A stretch of 64,000 bases of DNA from Mycobacterium sp. Aquia_216 (GTDB taxonomy: Bacteria; Actinomycetota; Actinomycetes; Mycobacteriales; Mycobacteriaceae), in NCBI RefSeq assembly GCF_026723865.1, contig NZ_CP113529.1, positions 2,914,001 to 2,978,000 on the forward strand, in the 5' to 3' direction. Numbering within the stretch: the first letter of the stretch is position 1; every line of letters begins with the position of its first letter. Of this stretch, positions 56,646-64,000 are shown piece by piece. The notes beneath the pieces are model-generated. The model ran no database searches. It saw only the letters and a list, made by a program, of their open reading frames with translations, and was not told where the DNA came from. The position numbers and the translations under genes were made by a program.

Positions 56646-58283
56646 CTACCCCATCCGCAGTTCGGGACAGCGAACGGCCGTGGGCATGTGATGAGTGGCC
56701 ACCACCACCGTCCGGCCGGCGCCGATCAAGCCGGAGGCCGGGGCCAGCAGATCCACCAGGATCCGTTCGGCGTCACCCGCGTCGAGGTGTTCGGTGGGCT
56801 CGTCGAGCAGCACGATCCGGGCCGGCGAGACCGTTGCCCGGGCCAGCAGCAGTCGCCTGCGCTGGCCCGCCGAGATCGCGTGCGCACCGCCGGTGAGCAC
56901 GGTCGACAGGCCCTCGGGCAAGCTTGCGAGCCATTCGCCGAGCCCGACCGCGGCCAGTGCGTCGATCAGCTCATCGTCTGTGCAGTCTCCGCGCGCGACC
57001 AGCAGGTTGTCTCGGACCGTGGTGGCGAAGATATGGGCGTCCTCGGCGAAGAACCCGATCGCGCGGGGCAATTCATCTTCATCGAATTGGCCCAGGTCGG
57101 TTCCGTTCAGCGTCACCCGGCCGTGCAACGGCGCCAGCAAACCGGCAAGGGTCATCAGCAGCGTCGTCTTGCCGGAGCCGCTGGCGCCGGTGACGGCGAG
57201 CCGAGCGCCCGGCACGAGGTCGACACTGACCTGGTGCGCGGACGCCCGCGCGTGACCGGAGCACACCTCGGCCGTCAATCGGGAGGTGCCGGTCGGCAAC
57301 GGTGCCCGCGTGGGGGATTCAGCCGTGTGGACGTCCGGAGCCAGGTCGAGCAGACGACGCGCGGCGATGCGTGAGCGCGTCAACTGGATGGCGGCCGCCG
57401 GCAGGGGAGTCATCGCCTCGAACGCGGACAGCGGCAACAACATCAGGACCGCCAGCGTGGTGGGGGCGACCGCGGGCGCCAGCCCGATCCCGGCCACGAC
57501 TGCGCCGAGCACACTGGCGCCGATCGCGGCGGTGGGCATGGCCTCGGCCAGCGCGGCCGGTCTGGCGGCAGCGTCGAGCGCATCGCTCCAATTGAGTTGG
57601 CGGCGGTGTGATTCGGCGATGACTCCGGGCAGGGCACCGGCCACCCGAAGTTCGGGTGCGTGTTGGAGGGCGATCACTGCCGATGTGTCGCGCTCGGAAT
57701 GGTGTTGGCGGGCAACCTCTTCCTGAGCACCCGCGGCTCTGCCGGCAAGCAGCGGAGCCGCAACACCGGTGACAAGCAGGCAGCTGGCCAACACCGTCCC
57801 GGCCGCCGGCGAAATAACCGTGACCGCAACGGTTGCCGCCACCGCCAACACCGCCGCGACACTCATCGGTATCAGGGCGCGCACCAGTACGTCGGCCAGT
57901 TCGTCGACATCAGCGCCGACCCGCGCCACCAGTTCACCGCCGGGCAACCGGGCGACCACCGCGGCCGGCCCGTGGGCCAGCCGGTGATAGATCTGCGCCC
58001 GGGCCACGCCGGCCGCACGCAGCGCGATGTTGTGCGTGGCCAGTCGCTCGCAATAGTGCAGCACGCCCCGCGCGATGGCGAACATGCGCACCGCGACGAC
58101 CGCGACGGACAGGTCGAGGATGGGCGGCATCTGCCAGGCCCGCGTGATCAGCCACGCCGACACCCCGGCGAGGGCCAGCGCGCTGCCCAGCGACAGCACC
58201 CCCAGCGCGACGGCCGCCAGGATGCGGGGCAGCCGCGGGCGCAACAAGCTCGACGCGGCCAGAAGCGGATCAGACGTGAGCAT
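56646..58283 (-). CDS. cydC: CydC, half of the cysteine/glutathione ABC exporter for cytochrome bd assembly
   Basis: A 545-residue ABC half-transporter: six spans in residues 15-290, then the ATPase domain. Walker A is GASGSGKTT, the signature is ISAGQRRRLLLARA (with ISAGQ in place of LSGGQ), Walker B is RIVLLDEPTEHLD, and the H-loop is ATHH. With CydD it exports reduced thiols needed for cytochrome bd assembly. The ATG at 58283 overlaps the end of cydD by 14 bases; upstream frame belongs to cydD's other strand frame. It is the last gene of cydA-cydB-cydD-cydC. Confidence 0.94.
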   Translation of the reverse strand: MLTSDPLLAASSLLRPRLPRILAAVALGVLSLGSALALAGVSAWLITRAWQMPPILDLSVAVVAVRMFAIARGVLHYCERLATHNIALRAAGVARAQIYHRLAHGPAAVVARLPGGELVARVGADVDELADVLVRALIPMSVAAVLAVAATVAVTVISPAAGTVLASCLLVTGVAAPLLAGRAAGAQEEVARQHHSERDTSAVIALQHAPELRVAGALPGVIAESHRRQLNWSDALDAAARPAALAEAMPTAAIGASVLGAVVAGIGLAPAVAPTTLAVLMLLPLSAFEAMTPLPAAAIQLTRSRIAARRLLDLAPDVHTAESPTRAPLPTGTSRLTAEVCSGHARASAHQVSVDLVPGARLAVTGASGSGKTTLLMTLAGLLAPLHGRVTLNGTDLGQFDEDELPRAIGFFAEDAHIFATTVRDNLLVARGDCTDDELIDALAAVGLGEWLASLPEGLSTVLTGGAHAISAGQRRRLLLARATVSPARIVLLDEPTEHLDAGDAERILVDLLAPASGLIGAGRTVVVATHHMPTAVRCPELRMG

Positions 58284-59943
58284 GGTGCACCTCACGATCC
58301 GAGACGACCCCGACGACCTGGTCTGCGATTGCCACGACCGGCTGCCGGTGGCCGACGACCACGACGGTCGCCCCTGTCCGCGCCCGCTCGACGATCGCCC
58401 GCAGCACCCGTCGTTCGGTGCTTGCGTCCAGGTGGGCGGTGGGTTCATCGAGCAGCAGCACCGGAGCCGGCGTCCCCAACGCTCGGGCCAGACCCAGCCG
58501 TTGCCGCTGTCCCAGTGACAGTCCGACGCCATCGCGCCCCAGCGTCGTGTCCAGCCCGTCGGGTAGCTCGGCCAGCACCGCATCGAATCCGGCTGCGGCG
58601 CAGGCTAACCCAATGTCATCCACCTCGCCGAGCAACCTGAGGTTGTCACGCACCGTGCCAGGCACGAGTACCGGGCGTTGCGGCAGCCAGGACAATTGTC
58701 GCCACCACCCGGTCTGCTCCAGCTCGGTGAGATCGACCCCGTCGACAATGATTCGGCCGGATGACGGCACCGTGAGTCCGGCGATTGCCTGCAGCGTGGT
58801 GCTCTTGCCGGCGCCATTTCGACCCGTCAACACGGTCACGCGACCGGGCGGGATCACCGCGCTCAACTCGCGCGGTGAATTGCCATCTCGTCGGGCCACA
58901 CTGAGGTTTTCCAGGCGGATCTCCGCGCCGCGCGCGGCTACCGCACGGGTGCGCACCGCCGCCACCCTGGGCTCGCCGATGAGTGCGAAAGCCCTGTCGG
59001 CCGCGGTTCTGCCGTCTTGAGCGGCATGGAATTCCACCCCGATACGGCGCAGCGGCCAGTACACATCCGGGGCCAGCAGCAGCACCGTCAACCCGGTGGT
59101 CAGACTCATCTCGCCGAACACCAAGCGCAGACCGATCCCGACCGCGATCAGCGCGACACCCAATGTGGCCAGCAACTCCAGCACTAATGCCGACAGAAAT
59201 GCGATCCGCAGTGTCGCCATCGCCGAGCGCCGGTGGGCGGCAGCGAGTTCGGCGATGCGATGTTCCGGGCCAGAGGCACGGCCCAGCGCCCGCAGGGTGG
59301 GGATACCGGCAATCAGGTCCAGCAACCGGCCTTGCAGGGTGGTCATCGCGACCAGCGCGGCCGAGGATCGGTCCGCGGTTGCCAGCCCTATCAGCACCAT
59401 GAAGATCGGTATCAGCGGCAGCGTGATCACCACGATCACCGTCGATTTGAGGTCATAGAGGGCGATCACCGCCACAGTCGCCGGTGTCAGGATCGCGGCC
59501 AGCAGCAAGGTGGGCAGGTAGCCGGTGAAATAGGGGCGCAAGCCGTCGAGGCCCCGGGTCACCACAATCGTCGCCGCGTCCCGCTGTGCGGCGAGTTCGT
59601 GGGGTTGCCGCGCGGTTACCGTCGCCAGCACCTGACCGTTGAGATCGGCGATCACCGCGCTGGCACCACGTTGACCCAGTCGTGCCTGTATCCAGTGAGT
59701 CAGTGTGCGGACAATCCACAGCGCCGACAGCACGGAGAGTGGCCCCAGCCAGCTGCGCAGACTACGGGCGGAGGGATCGGTGATGACCCGTGCGACGATG
59801 CCGGCCAGCACGATTGCCGAGCCGATCGCGCATCCGGAGATCACCACCCCGCAACTCACCGTGGCGCGCAGGTAGCGACGCAAGGCGGGCGAGGTCCGCC
59901 ACAGTCGCGGGTCCAGGGGCGCGCGGGAATTGCGTGTGTTCAG
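58270..59943 (-). CDS. cydD: CydD, partner half of the cytochrome bd assembly ABC exporter
   Basis: An ABC half-transporter of up to 557 residues. Spans lie in the first about 310 residues. The ATPase domain has Walker A GRNGAGKST, signature LSLGQRQRLGLARAL, Walker B VLLLDEPTAHLD and H-loop VGHRQ. The start is unusual. The frame opens after a TAG and the residues upstream of the first TTG (59883) read NTRNSRAPLDPRLWRTSPALRRYL, which looks like real protein. The only initiator-like codon there is a CTG at 59943 overlapping the cydB stop (CTGA), in the place where this genome normally has ATGA or GTGA. If CTG is not used, translation starts at 59883 and the protein has 537 residues. Confidence 0.92.
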   Translation of the reverse strand: MNTRNSRAPLDPRLWRTSPALRRYLRATVSCGVVISGCAIGSAIVLAGIVARVITDPSARSLRSWLGPLSVLSALWIVRTLTHWIQARLGQRGASAVIADLNGQVLATVTARQPHELAAQRDAATIVVTRGLDGLRPYFTGYLPTLLLAAILTPATVAVIALYDLKSTVIVVITLPLIPIFMVLIGLATADRSSAALVAMTTLQGRLLDLIAGIPTLRALGRASGPEHRIAELAAAHRRSAMATLRIAFLSALVLELLATLGVALIAVGIGLRLVFGEMSLTTGLTVLLLAPDVYWPLRRIGVEFHAAQDGRTAADRAFALIGEPRVAAVRTRAVAARGAEIRLENLSVARRDGNSPRELSAVIPPGRVTVLTGRNGAGKSTTLQAIAGLTVPSSGRIIVDGVDLTELEQTGWWRQLSWLPQRPVLVPGTVRDNLRLLGEVDDIGLACAAAGFDAVLAELPDGLDTTLGRDGVGLSLGQRQRLGLARALGTPAPVLLLDEPTAHLDASTERRVLRAIVERARTGATVVVVGHRQPVVAIADQVVGVVSDREVHHAHV

Positions 59944-60980
59944 GACGGACGCCTAGTCAGACCGATTGACGGCGGGATCCGCTCGGCCGAGATCCGTTGC
60001 CGGAATACCCAATACGTCCATGCTTGGTACACGACGGTCAGCGGGGCGAAGAAAGCGGTCACCCATGTCATGATTTTGAGTGTGTACGGGGTCGACGACG
60101 CGTTGTAGATCGTCAGGCTCCACTGCTTGTTCAGCGTTGAGGGAACCAAATCGGGGTACAGCACGCCGAACAGCAGAATCACCACTGCCGCAACGACCAG
60201 CGCTGTGCATGCGAACGCCCAGCCGTCGGACGCGCGGCGCCACACCGCCGCCACGGCGGCGAGCTGCGCGACGACCGCCACTGCCAACACCAACCAGGTC
60301 CAGTTCTTGCCGTGCGCCAGCTGCGTCCAAAGCCCAAAGACCGCAACCAGTCCGGTGACCGGAATCGACAGCTGCTTCGCGAAGCGGTGCGCGTCGTCGC
60401 GGATCGCGCCGGAGGTCTTCAACGCAACGAACACCGCGCCGTAGAACAGAAACAGCCCGGCAGTGGCCAATCCACCCAGCAACGTGTATGCGTTGAGCAC
60501 ATCGCCGATGGACAGGTGAATGTGACCATTGGCATCCACCGGCAGGCCGCGCACCAGGATGGCGAACGCCACACCCCACAGCACCGCAGGCAACCAGGAC
60601 CCGGCCGCAATACCGAAATCGGCCAGGGCGCGCCATTTTGTGTCGTCGATCTTGCCGCGCCATTCGATGGCCACGACGCGCACGATCATGCCGAACAGGA
60701 TCGCGAGCAGCGGAAGGTACAGCGTCGAGAACACCGTTGCATACCAGCCGGGAAACGCGGCGAACATGCCGGCGCCGGCGGTGATCAGCCAGACTTCGTT
60801 GCCGTCCCACACCGGGCCGATGGTGTTCAGCGCTGCGCGCCGGTGGTTCTCCGGATCACCTCTGCCGATGCGGCCGAACGGCTCCATCAGCATGCCCACC
60901 CCGAAGTCGAACCCTTCCAGGATGAAGAAGCCCAGGAACAGCACGGCGATGATGCCGAACCACAACTCTTGCAACGCCAT
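59940..60980 (-). CDS. cydB: Cytochrome bd ubiquinol/menaquinol oxidase subunit II
   Basis: Membrane subunit of the bd-type terminal oxidase, 346 residues with 8-9 spans. Family segments are LQELWFGIIAVLFLGFFILEGFDFGVGMLMEPFGR at the N-terminus, NTIGPVWDGNEVWLITAGAGMFAAFPGWYA, and the conserved WTYWVFRQRI at the C-terminus. GGAAGGAG lies just before the ATG at 60980. It follows cydA by 26 bases and is followed directly by cydD with a 4-base overlap. Confidence 0.97.
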   Translation of the reverse strand: MALQELWFGIIAVLFLGFFILEGFDFGVGMLMEPFGRIGRGDPENHRRAALNTIGPVWDGNEVWLITAGAGMFAAFPGWYATVFSTLYLPLLAILFGMIVRVVAIEWRGKIDDTKWRALADFGIAAGSWLPAVLWGVAFAILVRGLPVDANGHIHLSIGDVLNAYTLLGGLATAGLFLFYGAVFVALKTSGAIRDDAHRFAKQLSIPVTGLVAVFGLWTQLAHGKNWTWLVLAVAVVAQLAAVAAVWRRASDGWAFACTALVVAAVVILLFGVLYPDLVPSTLNKQWSLTIYNASSTPYTLKIMTWVTAFFAPLTVVYQAWTYWVFRQRISAERIPPSIGLTRRPS

Positions 60981-61006
60981 TGGTTAACTCCTTCCCGGGC
61001 GGCGTG

Positions 61007-62461
61007 TCAGTAGGCGAACGATAGCGGGGCCACCTCGCCGTCGCCGGGTGCTTTCGGCGGTGCGGGTTCCGCGTCGTGTTCTAACGGGCCCTCGCTGATG
61101 TAGCGCTTCAGCAGGAAGAACCAGATCACCGCGAGCACCGCGTAGACCAAGGTGAACGTCACCAGCGAGGTAACGACCATACCGGACGCGTGATCGGACA
61201 CACCTTGGCTGACCGTCAGGCGAACCTGTTGATCGCCGGTCGGATTCGGCGCGACAAGCCAGGGCTGCCGTCCCATTTCGGTGAACACCCATCCAGCGCT
61301 GTTGGCCAGGAACGGGGTGGGAATGGTGAGCAACGCGAACCAGGAGAACCACGGTTGGGTGGGGGTGCGGCCACCACGGGTGAGCCACAAGGTGGCAAGT
61401 GCGAACAGCACCGGAATCGCCATCAAGCCGATCATCATCCGAAACGACCAATAGGTGACGAACAGGTTGGGCCGGTAGTCATTTGGCCCGAACTTGTGTT
61501 CATAATCTTGCTGGATGTTGCGCACACCCTGCAGCGTCACCCCGCTGAAACGGCTCTCGGCGAGAAACGGCAGGACGTAGGGCACCTCGATGACGCGGGT
61601 CACGCTGTCACAGTTGTTGTGCCTGCCGACCGTCAGGATGGAGAAGTCCGGATCGGTCTCGGTGCTGCACAGTGATTCCGCGGACGCCATTTTCATCGGT
61701 TGCTGCTGGAACATCAGCTTGCCCTGTTGGTCGCCGGTAAAGAACAGCCCGACAGTGGCGAACAGCGCCACCCAACACCCCAGGATGGCCGCCGGGCGAA
61801 ACACCGCGCCGACGTCGACGTTGCCGGTCTTTTTCGCGCGGATCAGCCACCAGGCGCTGACCGCGGCAACGAACGTCGCGGCGGTCAGCAGCGAACCGTT
61901 GACCGCGTGTGAAAATGCCGCTCGCGCAGTGTTATTGCTAAGTAGCGCCGCGATGCTGTCCAACTCTGCGCGCCGCGTCGCCGGATTGTAATGTGCGCCG
62001 ACCGGATGCTGCATGAACGAATTCGCCGTGATGATGAAGAAGGCGGACACGTTGACCGCGATGGCGACGACCCAGATGCAGGCCAGGTGCACCAACCGCG
62101 GCAGCCTGCTCCAGCCGAAGATCCACAACCCGAGGAAGGTGGATTCGAAGAAGAAGGCGGCCAGGCCTTCCATCGCCAGCGGGGCGCCGAAGATGTCACC
62201 GACAAACCGTGAGTACTCACTCCAGTTCATCCCGAACTGGAATTCCTGCACGATCCCGGTGGCCACCCCGATCGCGAAGTTGATCAGGAACAGTTTGCCG
62301 AAGAACTTGGTCAGGCGGTACCAGGCGGTGTTGCCGGTGACCACCCATACGGTCTGCATGACCGCGATGAGGGGGGCCAGGCCGATGGTGAGCGGCACAA
62401 AGATGAAGTGGTAGACGGTGGTGATACCGAATTGCCACCGCGATATGTCGACGACATTCAT
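61007..62461 (-). CDS. cydA: Cytochrome bd oxidase subunit I
   Basis: Carries haems b558, b595 and d and the quinol site; reduces O2 without pumping protons and supports respiration at low oxygen or when the bc1-aa3 branch is blocked. It has 484 residues. His18 in GITTVYHFIFVPLTIG is the conserved N-terminal haem ligand, a second His is in AAFSHAVNGSLLTAA, and GRQPW(L) near the C-terminus is the CydA hallmark. GGGAG lies 9 bases before the ATG at 62461. It is the first gene of the cyd run; I saw no clear CRP-type box in the 45-base gap upstream. Confidence 0.97.
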   Translation of the reverse strand: MNVVDISRWQFGITTVYHFIFVPLTIGLAPLIAVMQTVWVVTGNTAWYRLTKFFGKLFLINFAIGVATGIVQEFQFGMNWSEYSRFVGDIFGAPLAMEGLAAFFFESTFLGLWIFGWSRLPRLVHLACIWVVAIAVNVSAFFIITANSFMQHPVGAHYNPATRRAELDSIAALLSNNTARAAFSHAVNGSLLTAATFVAAVSAWWLIRAKKTGNVDVGAVFRPAAILGCWVALFATVGLFFTGDQQGKLMFQQQPMKMASAESLCSTETDPDFSILTVGRHNNCDSVTRVIEVPYVLPFLAESRFSGVTLQGVRNIQQDYEHKFGPNDYRPNLFVTYWSFRMMIGLMAIPVLFALATLWLTRGGRTPTQPWFSWFALLTIPTPFLANSAGWVFTEMGRQPWLVAPNPTGDQQVRLTVSQGVSDHASGMVVTSLVTFTLVYAVLAVIWFFLLKRYISEGPLEHDAEPAPPKAPGDGEVAPLSFAY

Positions 62462-62506
62462 CTGTCATCTCCCGTCACTGCAGCGTTCTACGACAGAGTG
62501 TAGTAG

Positions 62507-63088
62507 TTAGGGGTTCGCAACGCCATTCCTGAGTTCCTTGCCGGCTTTCCGGATCGCGAACGACGCGGCGATCTCGAAGACGCCGATGACGACGAACCAA
62601 ATGCCGACGACGATCGCCAGGGTGATGATCGAGGCGAACGGCGACGCCAGCACGACAATGCCGGCAATCAGAGTGATCACGCCGAGGAAAATCGACCATC
62701 CGCGTCCCGGCAGCGTGGGATCGCTGATTGCGGAAACCGTTGTGGCCACACCACGGAAGATGAATCCGATGCCGATCCAGATGGCCAGCAACAGCACCGC
62801 GTAGCCCTGGCCGAAATGGCGAAACGCCAGCACGGCAAGGACCAGCGACGCGGCGCCGCTGATGAACAGCAGGATGCGACTGCCTGCCGAAACGTGCAGG
62901 CTGAAGGCGAATATGACTTGTGCCACACCGGTAATCAGTAGATAGACGCCGAAGGCGATCGCGGCAGCCAGAACGGATATGCCCGGCCACGCCAGCGCGA
63001 GGATGCCGACGACGAGGGTCAGAATTCCCGATACCAGCGTGGATTTCCATAGATGGGGCAACATGGTTGGAACAGGAGTGGGCTGCAT
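62507..63088 (-). CDS. HdeD/DUF308 family membrane protein
   Basis: A 193-residue protein (Rv1624c counterpart) with six hydrophobic spans arranged as three pairs, the DUF308 pattern. Repeated motifs include GILTLVVGILALAWPGISVLAAAIAFGVYLLITG, LVLAVLAFRHFGQGYAVLLLAIWIGIGFIFRG and GVITLIAGIVVLASPFASIITLAIVVGIWFVVIG. HdeD relatives are linked to acid stress, but the mycobacterial role is unknown. The ATG at 63088 begins MQPTPVPTMLPHLW; an in-frame start 6 codons upstream is less likely. It lies 45 bases before cydA on the same strand and could share its transcript. Confidence 0.87.
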   Translation of the reverse strand: MQPTPVPTMLPHLWKSTLVSGILTLVVGILALAWPGISVLAAAIAFGVYLLITGVAQVIFAFSLHVSAGSRILLFISGAASLVLAVLAFRHFGQGYAVLLLAIWIGIGFIFRGVATTVSAISDPTLPGRGWSIFLGVITLIAGIVVLASPFASIITLAIVVGIWFVVIGVFEIAASFAIRKAGKELRNGVANP

Positions 63089-63129
63089 AGCCTCACTGTG
63101 GCACAACGGCGGAGCCGAGAATAGGGGCT

Positions 63130-64000
63130 TTAGACCGTGGCGCGGTAGGACGTGCGGGGTTCGTCGGCAGCCATATCACCCGGTTCCGTAGCGGTGGGCT
63201 TGCGGCCGATGAGGTACCAGGTGTGCATCATGCCTTTGCCCTTGACCTCGATCCGGCCGCGCTCCTGCAACACGAATTCGCCCTTGAGGCGGTGGTAAAC
63301 GTCCTCGGGCACTTGAATCCGCCCCACGGAGTCGGTCGATTCCATCCGCGCCGCGACGTTGACCGCATCACCCCACACGTCGTAGAAGAAACGCCGCGAC
63401 CCCACGACGCCTGCGACCACGGTGCCCGTCGCGAAGCCGACTCGTAGTGGCACCGAGAGGCCGTGCGGGTCTTCGAGTTTCGCGGCGGCGGCGACCATGT
63501 CGAGGGCAAAGTCGGCCAGTGCTTGCACGTGATCGGGCCGGGGCCGTGGAACTCCGCTGACCACCATGTAGGAGTCCCCGCTGACTTTGATCTTCTCCAG
63601 GCCGTGCCTGTCCACCAGCTCGTCGAAAGTGGTGTAGAGGCGATCCAAGAACTTGACCAGATCGCATGGCGCGGTTGAGCTTGCCCGCTCGGTGAAGCCG
63701 ACCATGTCGGCGAACAGCACCGAGGCCTCCTCGTAGCGATCGGCGATGACGTCACGCTCGGGTTCTTTGAGCCGTTCGGCCACGCTGGCGGGCAACATGT
63801 TGGCCAGCAGCGCCTCGGAGCGGTCGTATTCGGCTTCCATGACCGCCTCGGCACGTTTGGTGTCACGCAGCGCGAACCACACCGTGACCACCACCATCGC
63901 GCACGCCGAGACGGTGGTGATGACAAAGCTCATCGTCATCGCCCACGGTGGTTCCAGCCCGGTGGAACGGGGGACCAGGAACTGCAGGGCGACCACCAGC
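63130..64000 (-). CDS. cya: Membrane class III adenylate cyclase (C-terminal part, cut by window end)
   Basis: The 3' 870 bases of a gene that continues beyond 64000, corresponding to Rv1625c. The visible part starts inside the membrane domain: the last two spans are near AMTMSFVITTVSACAMVVVTVWFAL. A linker helix (RDTKRAEAVMEAEYDRSEALLANMLPASVAERL) connects to the catalytic domain. Metal-binding acids lie in VLFADMVGFTE and KVSGDSYMV, the substrate-defining Lys in EKIKVSGD and Asp in YDVWGDAVNVAARMES, and that last segment also supplies the transition-state Asn and Arg. All six catalytic residues are present in one chain, so it should act as a homodimer with two sites. It makes cAMP from ATP. 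Confidence 0.93.
   Translation of the reverse strand, partial: LVVALQFLVPRSTGLEPPWAMTMSFVITTVSACAMVVVTVWFALRDTKRAEAVMEAEYDRSEALLANMLPASVAERLKEPERDVIADRYEEASVLFADMVGFTERASSTAPCDLVKFLDRLYTTFDELVDRHGLEKIKVSGDSYMVVSGVPRPRPDHVQALADFALDMVAAAAKLEDPHGLSVPLRVGFATGTVVAGVVGSRRFFYDVWGDAVNVAARMESTDSVGRIQVPEDVYHRLKGEFVLQERGRIEVKGKGMMHTWYLIGRKPTATEPGDMAADEPRTSYRATV

Noticed and set aside
62462..62506. CRP-type site before cydA
   Set aside because: No TGTGA-N6-TCACA-like sequence was found; GTGAC and ATGACA stretches are not symmetrically placed.

Overview
The window reads as chromosome of a slow-growing Mycobacterium, close to but not identical with the M. tuberculosis complex. The evidence is high GC, frequent GTG/TTG starts, chains of 4-bp ATGA/GTGA gene overlaps, and a gene order that matches, from memory, the H37Rv block from treZ-treY-treX (Rv1562c-Rv1564c) to the class III adenylate cyclase (Rv1625c). 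No tRNA, rRNA, CRISPR array, intact insertion sequence or prophage was recognised.

Region by region: (1) 1-3.2 kb is an accessory stretch: a short-chain dehydrogenase, a wrecked beta-lactamase-family esterase gene, and an alpha/beta hydrolase divergent from a TetR regulator with a paired operator between them. (2) 3.2-9.4 kb is the trehalose operon treX-treY-treZ, which converts glycogen-type glucan to trehalose. (3) 9.4-13.5 kb holds envelope genes: an OafA-type acyltransferase with an SGNH domain, a catalytically dead NlpC/P60 protein (RipD-like) with a repetitive Q/P tail and a structured leader, and a small membrane protein. (4) 13.5-24.2 kb is the biotin locus (bioA-bioF-bioD plus a 2H phosphoesterase, then bioB-bsaP and a DUF2567 protein). 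It is split by an aldo/keto reductase and by a leftward cassette of two polytopic membrane proteins, a cupredoxin-like lipoprotein and a 59-residue membrane protein. (5) 24.2-31.4 kb has a lipase, the NrtR regulator divergent from nadA-nadB-nadC with a palindromic operator, a zinc-type dehydrogenase following nadC, and an F420-type nitroreductase-like protein. (6) 31.5-38 kb is hisD-hisC-hisB-hisH-hisA(priA)-impA-hisF-hisI. (7) 38-44 kb is mixed: a Ser/Thr kinase with an extracellular TPM domain, ChaA, and an accessory AraC / SRPBCC-like / GMC oxidoreductase set. (8) 44-50 kb has bcpB divergent from trpE - membrane protein - trpC - trpB - trpA. (9) 50-56.6 kb has lgt with a roughly 320-residue acidic tail, a TM2 protein, a DUF2752 protein, pykA, tesB and a DUF2156 membrane protein. 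(10) 56.6-64 kb is the leftward cydA-cydB-cydD-cydC block for cytochrome bd and its ABC exporter, a DUF308 membrane protein, and a membrane adenylate cyclase cut by the window end.

Most genes are conserved housekeeping biosynthesis. The candidates for something less described are the four-gene membrane/cupredoxin cassette at 18.3-22.1 kb, the kinase-TPM fusion at 38-39.5 kb, the double TetR operator at 2.5 kb, and the leader upstream of the RipD-like gene, which shares short sequence blocks with c-di-AMP (ydaO-type) riboswitches.
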